Source of the DNA: Argentina anserina
Taxonomy: Eukaryota; Streptophyta; Magnoliopsida; Rosales; Rosaceae
DNA length: 64,000 nt
Direction: 5' to 3'
Assembly: GCF_933775445.1 (NCBI RefSeq)
Contig: NC_065878.1
Span: 19,232,395 to 19,296,394, forward strand
Positions 23,308-34,612 of this stretch are shown piece by piece. The notes under the pieces are model-generated. The model was not told the DNA's origin. It did no database searches and saw only the letters and a program-made list of their open reading frames with translations. The position numbers and the translations under genes were made by a program. Numbering within the stretch: position 1 is the first letter of the stretch; each line of letters begins with the position of its first letter.

Positions 23308-24096
23308 CTATGATGAAAAATGATTGTTAGCCTTAAAAATTTAGGTCTCAAATGTCATGTCCTATGGGTCAAGCCTAATCACATAGACACATTATATCAT
23401 TTCTAAATTTATGTAATATCATTGTTAAGTAAAAAGACCATCATATCATTTCCAAATCTAATGTTATTATTATTTTTTGAAAATATCTAATAACCATTGA
23501 GTTCTATTTTTCCTCAATATATTTTTCTCAAATATTTGTTCTTCAATTTTTTTCTTCAATTAAAAAAAAACAAATAAACTCCCGAAAAGAAAAAAAATGG
23601 TTAAAAATATATATTTTTTAATGCATATCTGTTTTGAATATGTGATTACATATGAATATACACACACACATATATATAAGGGTCCTATATATAAATCATC
23701 TATATAATATATAATTTGCACTAAATATATATTGGGTAATTCTAACAAAATTCATATTTAAATCATATTTTATTTATGAAACGTTTTATTTCCTTGCGCA
23801 GTTACACTAACTAGTAAAATAATGAAAGAAAAAAAATATAAATATAGAAAGAAAATATATTAAAATATTAATTAAATTCATGAGATCCTTGTAACTAAAG
23901 AGGTAAGAAAGTATCATTAAGTAATCAAATTTAATTAAGGGAAAAACAAAGTCAAATGTAAAAAATATATTATAACTATTAGATATTTTCAAATAAATAA
24001 TCATAATTAAATTTGAAAAAATTTGATGGTCTTTTTATTTAACAATAATGTTGCATAGTTTTGGAAATGATATAATGTGTATATGTAATTAGATTT

Positions 24097-24564
24097 TGTT
24101 GGCACCCCTATTAGCATAAAGCTAGTATGGCATGCCACCGAGCATAAGCATCACTCTCTAGGCGGATCTACAAGTCACTATGTAGTTTAACCATGATATA
24201 TAGCGTATCTCGTCATGCAAGTTTTCTAATGATAGTCGGAACTCACTAAGACACCACTAGGAAGTCACCTTTCCGGCCTCATCAAGATGGCTACATAGTA
24301 AGCCTAGAGGGGCACTTGTCCCACATTGAAGAATATGTAAATGAGAGGGGTTCCCTCGCCTATAAAAGGGACCACACATCCCACTTCGAAAAGGGGAGTT
24401 GACCTACTTGTATAACTTAAGGTTATTTGTCTATACTAGTGAATTCAAGTGGATGTAGCCTACCACAAGAGAGGGAGGTGAACCACTATACTTCTTGTGT
24501 CAAGCTAACCCTCATTAATAAGCTAACTAAGTGTATTCGCCTCTATGGTAATCCAATGTTAACA
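24097..24564 (+). repeat. 5' LTR of the non-autonomous retrotransposon
   Basis: TG...CA ends and a TATAAAAGGG box at 24361. It differs from the 3' LTR at scattered positions, mostly transitions, so the insertion is not brand new. Confidence 0.9.
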
Positions 24565-24710
24565 TTGGCACCATCCAATTAGCTTCGTCGCTTACCACCA
24601 ACAGACCTCCCACGATCCCCCACACCCCGCAGTGCATGAGCTTACTATGGTGTAGTTAGCTCTTTAAAAAAAAATTCTAACCCTCCCGCGCTCCATGCCT
24701 TCCACGGTCA

Positions 24711-25450
24711 CTTCTTCCACGCTCCTGCTAGTACGGTGGACGACTACTAGAGTAGCACATGACTGCTAGCCCGGTGCACGACTACTATCGTAGTCCCATG
24801 ACTGCTAGCGTAGTATGCGACTGTTAGCACGGCGCACGGCTACTCTCGTAGTCCCACGGCTGCTATCATAGTCCTATGACTACTAGCACGGTGCACGGCT
24901 ACTCCAGTAGTCCCACAACTGCTATCGTAGTCCTATGACTGCTAGCACGGTGCACGACTGTTCCCGCAGTCCCATGACTGCTATCATAGTTTCATGACTG
25001 CTAGCACGAGGCAGGACTGCTAGCACGGTGCACGCGGCTCCCGCATACCCATGACTGCTATCGTAGTCTCATGACTGCTAGCACGGTGCACGACTGCTAA
25101 CATGGTGCATGACTGCTAGCGTAGTACGCAATTACTAGCATGGTACACGGCTACTCCTGTAGTCCCACGACTGCTATTGTAGTCCCACGACTGCTATCGT
25201 AGTCCCATGACTGCTAGCATAGTGCACGGCTGCTCACGTAGTCCCAAGACTGCTATCGTAGTCCCACGACTGCTAGCACGGTGTAGGATTGCTATCGTAG
25301 TAGCACGACTGCTAGCACGACTGCTAGCACGGTGCACGAATGCTAGCACGGTGCACGGTTGCTCCCGCAGTCTCATGACTGCTAGCACGGTGCACGGCGG
25401 CTCTCGTAGTCCCATAACTGTTATCATAGTCCCATGACTGATGCTCCCGT
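24711..25450. repeat. Diverged tandem array inside the LTR retrotransposon
   Basis: About 740 bp made of alternating short phrases: actgctagcacggtgcac and actgctatcgtagtccca, with variants such as ccgtagtcccatgactgc. A pair of phrases makes a unit of about 39 bp, but order and spacing vary. It resembles neither a CRISPR array (no constant repeat with unique spacers, and this is a eukaryote) nor a simple microsatellite. Frames on both strands stay open through part of it (25194-25664 minus) only because the unit length is divisible by three. Confidence 0.85.
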
Positions 25451-27118
25451 AGTTCCACGGTTGAGCTCCACATTCGACCTCCACAATTGACTTCCACGGT
25501 CCTGCTCCACATTCGACCTCCATAGTTGACTTCCACGGTCCTGCTCCGCAGCCCTCCGTAGTCACCAAAGAAGAAATCATTTCACAATGAACTATGGGGA
25601 CTTGCTTGCAAAGCCAACCAACCCGCAACAAAACACAATACCATAACACAAAGCAAGCACCCAATGAGATAAGTTCTCCCCATCAACCTTACAAACTATA
25701 GCACAAATATGAATGCTTATTGATGTCCATGCTCAATACTAATTTGTTTTACTTGGAAGAATTGAAATGAGAATCACTCAAAACCGAGTATCTCCTGCAT
25801 CTCCCCAAGCAAAGCCAAAGGGGTTACTTGCAATCATTCCCTGCGTAAGGGAGCATCATGCTTGGACACCAACATGATTTTGGTACTTGCATAGAGCGCA
25901 ACTCCACTCCACATCGGCATAAGATAAGTAAAATGCTATGCCTCCCTACTCCTACGATATAGTTAATTATTACCATGTCTTAGCATGATTTTATTATGCT
26001 ATGAAGCATGCCTACAATATACCGCACTTGATATGCATGCCCACATGGCTTTCACGCATTGCCTACAACACTTTGTAGAGTTAGCCTTCAAAGGTCGCAC
26101 TTAGCCATATCTTATATGTTTAGAGAATGTGTGACACACACTTAAATAGCAAACTTGATTGTGCTAATGAAACCAGGAATTATTCAAACCATTGTTCAAG
26201 CGAACAATTAAATTCCTTATGCATGTTGTTTCATTAGACAACAAAAAACTACGGGAATCTCAGACATCACGAAGTCTGAACTACCTTCCTCGCCAAAGAG
26301 CGAGAGACTTAGCCAGAAGGCTCAAAGCCGTCCTATGCCCTCCTCACGTCACTCTCTTTTTCAAATAAACTAGCTTGCGAGGCCCTGCGGGCTGCGGGTA
26401 TAAAAATTATCGGATCATGTGCTTGCATAAAACGATAGCATAAGATCGAAACTAATCACTTGGACAGTAGTGAGATGATAAAAGGAATGATAGAAGATAG
26501 AATACAGAATACATGATGATACAAATGATAGGATAGGAATTGTCTGTTACATTGTAGTATAAGTATTACATATCATTCGCTGAAGCTGTTAAAAACACAC
26601 AGATCTATGGACATCTTTGTTGTTGTAAAAACGCACTGTGCTATAGGACGCACCGGCCTTCAAAGGTCGCACTAGCCTTCAAAGGCCATATTGGCATATA
26701 GAAGCCATACTCGCCCGTAATGGCCATATTAGTCCAAAGTGTCATCACGCAAGACTACTTCGCCTAAGCACACCGCACACATAGGCCATCTCACTTGAAA
26801 CCGCCTCGCTGACTAGGGGTTTCGGGGACTTACGAACACTTGTGTACTAGATCATATTCGGGACCATACATATACACACGCATCATCATGTGTCACACAC
26901 ATCTCGCCCGTACATTCTTATGCTACCCATGACAACGGACATACTTCGTGCATATATGTTTTTATCTTTGTTTTGCAGGTTTGAGAGTCTCTTTTTACTT
27001 AAGGAGTTCGGGGACTGTTAGGGGTATGCCACCGCCCGGACACTTATACTCGGTGACATGTTGATTGATAAATTCCCCAAGCAAGAAGTTCATCTTACTT
27101 AGGGACTGCGAGGGGACA

Positions 27119-27588
27119 TGTTGGCACCCCTACTAGCATAGAGATAGTATGGCATGCCACCGAGCATAAGCATCACTCTCTAGGCGGATCTACAAGTCAC
27201 TATGTGGCTTAACCATGATATCAATAGCGTACCTCGTCATACAAGTTTTCTAATGATAGTCGGAACTCACTAAGACACCACCGGGAAGTCACATTTCTGG
27301 CCTCATTAAGATGGCTCCATAGTAAGCCTAGAGGGACACTTGTCTCATATTGAAAAATATGTAAATGAGAGGGGTTCCCTCACCTATAAAAGGGACTCCA
27401 CATCCCACTTAGAAAGGGAGGTCAACCATACTTGTATAACTTAAGGTTATTTGTCTATACTAGTGGATTCAAGTGGATGTAGCCTACCCCAAGAGAGGGA
27501 GGTGAACCACTATACTTCTTGTGTCAAGCTAACCCTCATTACTAAGCTAACTAAGTGTATTAGCCTACATGGTAATCCAACGTTAACA
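27119..27588 (+). repeat. 3' LTR of the non-autonomous retrotransposon
   Basis: 470 bp, same ends as the 5' LTR, preceded by the purine tract and followed by gactt. Confidence 0.9.
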
Positions 27589-27657
27589 GACTTGACACAT
27601 ACGATTAATGTTTTTAGGTCTAAATTTGTGAGGCTCTATATCATTGCTCATCTATGA

Positions 27658-30339
27658 TTTTTGTTGACTAAGGATTGTTGTATTCAATATTAGACATCAT
27701 AATCAATCAATTAAGAAGAGCCAATTCTTACTAGTCCCACACCAATTAAATGGGTTCATAATCTTAATCTTAAGTTCCATGCAATAGTTGTATCTAATGC
27801 CAAACAAATTGAGACTGAAACTAGTTGAAATCGTGCGGGTTTTGATGGCAACAATGAACCTGTAGAATTGCTCTAAACAGGAGTTACATTATTTCCATTC
27901 GGTTCAAACACTCGAGCTTTCTTTGCCAATCACATGTCCCTTTGCATCTATCAAATTGTTATCCTCAATTGTCCATTAGTGTTTTTAGCAACCTTATCTG
28001 GGACCATATTCACGTATATATTGTCAAAAGCAATAACAGCAAGGATCATGCCCCTCTCTTTTTAGAGTCTCCCAATCTTGTGATTGACAAATAACAGAAT
28101 CAAGAGCATGGACCAGATTGAAAATAAAAAAAGTCTATGACTCCTTTTTCCCATACAATGTGACAAAGATTTTGGCATGCTAAATTGGACGGTTGCAGAA
28201 GGCTAGGCCCTCCCACTGTGGCTAATGAGAGTATGTATCGGAGGATGTAACATTGCATTATAGATCTCATAATATAAGCCAATCAGGCTATTCTAAATAA
28301 GTTAGAGGATGCATAAGAAGTACTGATCGATTAGACTCGATCTCTCGTGTTGAACACATTCACCTAAGCCGGAAGCCCTAACTTTCTCAATTAAACTTGA
28401 TTTTGAGTTCCAGACCTACGTACATACTTTATTTCTATGGACAAGACGCACAAGTTTTCAACATGCTACGTCTAAAATTAGAGTGGAAAATCGATTGCAA
28501 ATCTTAAACCTATCTACTTAAATGTCACAATACAATAACGATAATAGTAATGTCAGGGAATCATATTTTGATACAATTATTTGGCAGCGCTAGCTTGGTG
28601 TCTTGCTACGTACATCAAACACCACACCAGAAATATAACTAATGTGATATTTAAGAAAGATCAATCCAGCAATAAGATTATTAAGATATATGTTGTATTT
28701 TCACGCGTATATCTACTGTATATGATTACGAACCACAACACCGATCCACAGTCCATTTTCATTGAGTTTACCAGCTAGAGAAAGTGACACTAATTTGACT
28801 CATAGTTTTTGTATGATTTGATCAGACGTCGAATGGATAATGATGAGTACCTTTCTTCAAGACTCGAGTCAATATGAAACAACAAACGAGTTGGGTATCC
28901 TTTCTCTCTCAATCAGTCATCCCATGACCGAAGGCCTAGCTCAGTAACCTCAGTTGCATCCAGTTGTAAAATCTAAGTTGTATATTAATTAGTTCCTTCG
29001 ATTCACCCACTAATTTTGTTATTTTCTTCCAAATTCAAGCTTGATTTAGTCTTAGTCTCCAAGATTCCAACCCTCTGTGGCTCACTCTCAGCCTCGATAA
29101 AAGAACCGGCCAAACAAAAAGAAGCTTCTATATATGGAAAATTCTGTTGTGCACCAATATTGCATCAATCATAACGTGGATTAGTTCATATGTAAAAGCC
29201 ATTTGATATGTAAAAGCCAAACTTGTTTAAAGTAATTAAGCAGGACGACGACGAGAGAGAGAGAGAGAGAGAGAGAGACCACCGATTAGCTCTTGTTTTT
29301 TTAGGAGTCTTTAATTTTTGAGTGAAATCTCCCTCACAATTGAAGAAAGATTGTTAAAAACGGATCCGCCAACACCGTCTACTCAAATTTACGTCACTCC
29401 AATTAGTTTTGGAGTTTAATTAAAATTGATGTACGCTCAATTCCCTTAATTTTATTTACACAATTAATTAAGTCTGCATAGCTGCAGATATGTGTTGTTT
29501 CAAGTAGGCGAAATTATCGATTGTCTAACTGGGCTGATTTCGCTCAGCGTGGCTCTTAGCCAGTACGTTCTCGTCGTCCTTGATAGTTTTTTTGTTTGTT
29601 AGATCGTCGTCCTTGATAGTTGATACAATCTCTTGTTTAAAGTCTATTAAATTCCGTTAATACGTGTAGAATTCGTCTATAAACTTCCAGAGGTCTAGAG
29701 TTGTGTGTTAATCTTGATTCTAAAATGATAGTGTATTTTTTTTTTTAAGAAATTGAAATGAATGGCAAGTGGTGTACTAGGTTGTTTTAGTACTTTCATA
29801 ATCTTTTACTCTTATTAAAGGTTAGATTTTGAAAGTTAAGATTAATGTCCTATGAGGGGTGTATTGTATATAGATTTATGTTTACATATTTTAATTGACA
29901 TATTTTTTGAAAAGTCCACGGATTTTTTAAAAAGTATACAGACTTTCATAAAATTGTTAAAATCACTGATTTCACCCACAAACTTTTGACTGATTTCTAC
30001 ATACTTTTATTGATTCATGGAATCCACATAATTCATATTGATCAACTTCTATAGATTTCTTAATATTCATAATGTATGTGCATACCATGTCTCTCAACTA
30101 CAAGCACATGGTTCCGTGATAATTTGTTTCACTTCCGGCCGTGCCTTAAGCATCTAGGTTGGCCTTATGGGTTCTCTGACGCCTTATGGATATTATTGGA
30201 CGAGTATTTAGTGCATATTAACAAAAAAATTATACGGAACAATTTTTTGTTCTAAGCAAATTTATTGGTTGTATAACTTGTATCTATTACAAAGACATTA
30301 GAAAATCTCGATTATTTATAAGAAAATAAAATAAACCCT
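27658..30339. other. Intergenic, no gene supported
   Basis: AT-rich sequence. A (GA)13 microsatellite lies at 29253-29278. The stretch 29820-30080 is AT-rich with partial inverted phrases that could be a decayed MITE, but I cannot define ends. Confidence 0.4.
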
Positions 30340-30348
30340 TTAATTTTA

Positions 30349-31289
30349 GGGTTAAATACTTGTAACACCCTATACTTTAGGTGTAAAAACAGTTTTGTCC
30401 TTCTACTTTTAAATTTAATCTGTATATCATTTAATTTTTATTTTTAACAGTTTTGTCCATTCCGTTAGTTGACCGTTAAAAAATTCCGTTAAGCCGTTAA
30501 AATGTCTAGAATACCCCAAATTCAAATCATATATTTTTTCTTTTTTTCTTATGCCTTTTTTATTTTCTCTTTTGGTCTTTCTTTTTGTTTTTCTTGTTTT
30601 TAAATTTCATTCATCATATGTGCTATCAAATATATATAATTGTAATCAACACAAATTATCAAATTAATTGTAAAAATCTTATAATCAATTGGATGACATG
30701 TGAGTGCCAGTACTCAAATCCAGTTATAAACTTCTTTTATATTATGATGCACTACGAACATATTTTGATTAATTTCTATAATGCTAAGACAAAAAAGACT
30801 TCTACTATCATATCCATACTTTGATGCAAAAATAGTTTCAAATTATTTATTTCCAACTTGATGTTAAGCAATTGTCATTAATTCTCCTCTTGTTTACAAT
30901 TAATTTGATAATTTGTGTTGATTACAATTATATATATTGGATAGCACATATGATGAATTAAATTTAAAACCAAGAAAAACTAAAAGAGAAAATAAAAAAG
31001 ACATGAGAAAAGAAAGAAAAAAATCTTATTTGAATTGGGGGTATTCTAGGCATTTTAACGGCTTAAAGGAATTTTTTGACGGTCAACTAACAAAATTGAC
31101 TAAAATGTTAAAAAAAGAAGGATAAAACTGTTAAAAAATAAGAGTTAAAGGATATACAAGTTTAATTTGAAAGTAAAAGGACAAAACTGTTAAAAAATAA
31201 GAGTTAAAGGATATACATATTAAATTTGAAAGTAGAAGGACAAAACTGTTTTTACACCTAAAGTATAGGGTATCATAAGTATTTAATCC
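30349..31289. mobile_element. Mutator-like foldback element E, 941 bp, with 9-bp target duplication
   Basis: Ends GGGTTAAATACTTG (left) and, on the minus strand, GGATTAAATACTTA (right). Both continue ...accctatactttaggtgtaa and ...aaacagttttgtccttctac. The arms extend at least 330 bp inward: 30603-30670, with catcatatgtgctatcaaat, pairs with 30890-30960. The perfect 9-bp duplication ttaatttta flanks it at 30340-30348 and 31290-31298. The right arm also has a local tandem duplication of about 66 bp (aaggacaaaactgttaaaaa at 31118 and again near 31180). An open frame at 30585-30824 is arm and loop sequence, not a gene. Confidence 0.85.
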
Positions 31290-31298
31290 TTAATTTTA

Positions 31299-33445
31299 AT
31301 ATATCGACCAATAAGTACTAAATAAATGGAAGTAAATAAATTGATCTGGAAGTTTTAATCTAAAGAAATTGGTGTTCATTAAACATTGATACGATTATTA
31401 TTCTCATTTCTTCTTATGTACTTTTTTCATTGTCATTGTTTTTATTGTTAGCATTGGGCATGTGTCCACATATGAGAATGAGATTTAATAAGTATAAAGA
31501 TACAAGGTAAGAACATAACATAAAAAAGAAGAAAACAATCATGAGATCATAGGTTTAATAAACATGGTAGGTTGTAAGAAAAAGAATTGGTAAAGAAAAG
31601 ACAAAAAGAAAATAAAGAAAAATGGTGGAGAAAACAAAATACAATGAAAAAGTCCATGAAAATCTTTGATCTAGAGGCTAAACAAGGTGGCCGAGTATGT
31701 CTTCTTCGCATTGTACAATTAAGAAGGTTCTGTTTATTATGTCTATCATCTGCAAGCAGCACCAAAACTAACAAGGATTGAAGGAAGTCTCTTGCTCGCA
31801 TAAAGTATGGAACCAAATCCTTTCAAAAAACAAAGTATGGAACCAAATATAACGGTAAAAGTGTAAAACAAGCCTGCATCAATTCATACTAGAATGTCCT
31901 GATAACAAAATAGTTTTCAATTACAAACTTAAGAAAAACAATAATTGTACTCCAATCCGGTGAAAGGTCTCTAAGATTCCGACATCACAAACAAAGTAGC
32001 AAGTGTTTCTCTTGTATTTTCAATTCTTCCAGCAAAGAAAATAACTTGCGACGCAACTAAAACAGCTATTACCAAATAAAACAGCTATTACCTCAGTAAT
32101 ATTTCTCACACAAAATAGTGAAATACCGACAAGAGTGATAAGACCCTAAACAGCAAAATCCGATTCATCCATCAAGAGAGCCTTCAATGGTGTGACACCA
32201 TTTAGGCATATGCTATGCATAAAGCCTCAAGGGAATGGTGCGTGGCATCATCTGTCACACTCTGAACAAGATGGCCTGCAATACAATTTCACTCAAATAT
32301 CGAAATTCTGAAATGTCTAAAACAAGACATCTGGCATGAGAGGTTTCCATTCTTACACCTAACGAAGGACCATCCAGGAGCATGCGTATTATACTAGAAG
32401 TCTAGAACTCATAAAGACTAGAACACTTCTCCTTCAAGCTAAGGATCGAATAAATTCGGTTCCAGACACCTTCTGCTGATTTTTACCATTTACAGGCCTA
32501 ATGGCACAATAATAGGTACACCAGGCGTGTGCCAGTTCGGTTTTTCCTCATCTGTTGGCTATTTTGAGCTATCTTTAAAGCATATATTGGCTGGAAGTTG
32601 GAACCAACAATAAGAACCTAAAATAGAACATAAATGGTTGTTAAGCTGAAGAAGAAATACCTACCTACTCAAGAGTTCTATGAAGACTAACTAACTAACA
32701 AAAAGCCCTGTACTAACAAAAAGCCCTGTACTGCAGCCATTGATGAAAACAACCTAGGGTTCCATCTCAAAGTTCATTCTGTACGTTAAATATGTCGATG
32801 TCAATTCATCAGATTCTATATGGAGTTCAATGGAGCTTTATTTTGCCAAACAGATCAAGACACAACAAAGAACTAAAAACACAAGAAAAGCCAATGCAAC
32901 TGGGTTTAAGTGGATTGAGTTCAATATATTTCACAATCATTCTATTTCCCCAGTCAGTAAAACAATATTTAGCTAGTATATAATCCAGATGAATTATTGC
33001 CATCTTTTGGAAAATAATGACAGGAGGACAAAGATGGACTGTAAACTGATGAACCTGACTTCTAATTCCAATTACAATGTCATGGAAGCTATAGCAAACT
33101 AGCTAAATTTAAAAAGGAAAAAAAATCATATGAATTAAAGCTGGTAATCTAACCCTGATTTTGTTAACCAAACTTGATGAGGCTCTAGGATAAGCAACGT
33201 AAAGGTACCTTGCTGATCAAGCTGCTCTTAATACTGAATTGCTGCTGCTCTGCTCTGATTGTTCTTCATAATCATTCCTAGCTCAAATGGACTTCTCAAG
33301 CTCAAGGAATCTCCACCAATGTGACAAATCTATGTGCTCGAAAACGAGAGAGCCGAACATGAATCCATTTCTTCCCTCAATCTTTACAGTGGATGAATTT
33401 AGAAACCAAACATCAATGCTTTTCACCCCAAAAGTTTTTACTTTT
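31299..33445. other. Intergenic / 3' region of the RING gene
   Basis: No coding exon recognised. A 16-bp phrase, ctaacaaaaagccctgta, is tandemly repeated near 32696-32731. Part of this stretch may be 3' untranslated sequence of the neighbouring minus-strand gene. Confidence 0.35.
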
Positions 33446-34612
33446 TCACCATGTGAGAACTCCATTGTTAACCTCCATGGACCAAGTTCTAGGCGTCTGC
33501 GTCGGGGAGCTTCGCCTCTCCGTATTCGAAGACCTCGTCGTCCTATCGTTCACTGCCGCAGGTCTTATTTCCGGCACCGAAATCGGCGCCACCGGAGAAG
33601 AAGACAACCGCCGAGGCACAACTGAGCTGCCACTGCTTCCGCTGAAACAAGTGAAGATACTCCTCAGAAACCTTCCAACTCCACCTCTCTGTCTTCTTCT
33701 CCCGCCGTTCCTCGACCACGAAATCCTCCTCGGCGCGCCGCCGTTAAACCCGCCGTCCACCTCCGTGTACACAACCGGCATCTCCCTATCTCCGCCGCCT
33801 CTCCTGCCTGCGGCGAACCTCCCCACCGCGAATCCGCCTCCCGGCAGCCTCCAAATAGTCAGAGCAGCGCTCTCTTCCTCACTTGCCGCCACATCCTGAT
33901 TCGCCGCCTCCGGAGAGTCGACCGGAAGTTCGAACCGGCACACCGGACACGAATTTCGAAGAGCAAGCCACGGCAGAATGCAATCGGAGTGGTATATGTG
34001 CTTGCAAGGCATCTCCCGAGCTTCGTTCCCCAATTCAAAGGCCTCTTTGCACACGGCGCAGTGAGACTCGTCAGCGACGTGCGACTCCTTGAGCTCCACC
34101 GTCGGCAGCGACTCCACCGCCGATTTATCCGCCGGTCGCTGATCGTAACGGCCAATTCCGTTCAAATCCATCTGCGCTAGCCGATTCAACAACCGGTCAA
34201 ACCCGGCGCCGAGTAGAAACTCCGACATGCTATTCGGTAACGGCCGGAGACCCGACCCGGATCCGTCGTCGTAGAAAAGCTCGAATCCTATTCCTTCCTC
34301 GCTCGCCGATTCAGCTCCGCGCATCACGATCACCGGATTAATCCGGTCTCCGCCACCGCCGGTGTTGTGTCTGCGAGGCTGTGGCGATTGAGGATTGGTA
34401 CCGGAGCTATGGTTGGCGCCGATCATGTACATCGGAGCGGCGGAGCTCACTCTGCGGCGAGAATCCACGTAGACGGAGCGGTTCGGGTCGCCGGTCTCCT
34501 CGACGAAGCCGCTGCCGCAGTCTGGACACACCACCGGTGAGTCGCCGGCGCTCAAAACCCCAATGAACCTGCTACATCTGTAGCACCAGTAAGACGACGT
34601 CGTTGCGGACAT
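33446..34612 (-). CDS. RING-H2 E3 ubiquitin ligase with zinc ribbon and DUF1117 (RDUF1/RDUF2 type)
   Basis: Single-exon gene of 388 codons. The N terminus MSATTSSYWCYRCSRFIG holds a zinc ribbon (C10, C13, C29, C32). A linker rich in Ser, Gly and Arg follows. The RING-H2 finger occupies residues 185-225 (C185, C188, C203, H205, H208, C211, C222, C225), with the family WLALRNSCPVCRFELP end. After it comes a DUF1117-like C-terminal region, GGFAVGRFAAGRRGGGDREM, then PVVYTEVDGGFN and GRFLRSIFTCFSG. This domain order is that of Arabidopsis RDUF1 and RDUF2, which are active E3 ligases induced by ABA and drought (established). Length is close to the Arabidopsis proteins. The tail beyond FTCFSG (about 55 Ser/Pro/Arg-rich residues) is less conserved. 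Long open frames on the other strand are shadows of its GC-rich coding sequence. Confidence 0.92.
   Translation of the reverse strand: MSATTSSYWCYRCSRFIGVLSAGDSPVVCPDCGSGFVEETGDPNRSVYVDSRRRVSSAAPMYMIGANHSSGTNPQSPQPRRHNTGGGGDRINPVIVMRGAESASEEGIGFELFYDDGSGSGLRPLPNSMSEFLLGAGFDRLLNRLAQMDLNGIGRYDQRPADKSAVESLPTVELKESHVADESHCAVCKEAFELGNEAREMPCKHIYHSDCILPWLALRNSCPVCRFELPVDSPEAANQDVAASEEESAALTIWRLPGGGFAVGRFAAGRRGGGDREMPVVYTEVDGGFNGGAPRRISWSRNGGRRRQRGGVGRFLRSIFTCFSGSSGSSVVPRRLSSSPVAPISVPEIRPAAVNDRTTRSSNTERRSSPTQTPRTWSMEVNNGVLTW

Larger units (their letters stand above)
24097..27588 (+). mobile_element. Non-autonomous LTR retrotransposon, 3.49 kb, with 5-bp target duplication
   Basis: It has two LTRs (24097-24564 and 27119-27588) of 468 and 470 bp that are highly similar. 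Both start TGTTGGCACCCCTA and end GTTAACA. Target duplication is gattt before and gactt after (4 of 5). Between the LTRs are 2554 bp with no gag, protease, integrase or reverse transcriptase frame. A possible primer-binding site (tggcaccatcc at 24566) follows the 5' LTR; it resembles the common TGGCGCCGT-type site with two changes. A purine-rich tract (ggactgcgagggga, 27103-27116) precedes the 3' LTR. Each LTR has a TATAAAAG box (24361, 27385). It must have been mobilised in trans. Confidence 0.9.
23308..27657. mobile_element. Older inverted-repeat element interrupted by an LTR retrotransposon
   Basis: The left arm (about 23308-23493, with ttaaaaatttaggtctcaaa, tagacacattatatcatttc and taagtaaaaagaccatcata) is matched on the minus strand by 27657-27589 followed directly by 24096-23970. 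That is, the right arm is continuous only if the LTR element at 24097-27588 is removed. Without the insertion the element is about 860 bp with arms of about 185 bp. The centre (23500-23960) is very AT-rich and non-coding. Both outer ends are blurred and no target duplication is clear. Confidence 0.65.

Noticed and set aside
24711..25450. Possible CRISPR array or coding repeat
   Set aside because: Plant DNA, no constant repeat with unique spacers, units vary and lie inside an LTR retrotransposon.
33393..33899. 168-codon plus-strand frame
   Set aside because: Antisense to the RDUF-type E3 ligase, whose zinc ribbon and RING are unambiguous.
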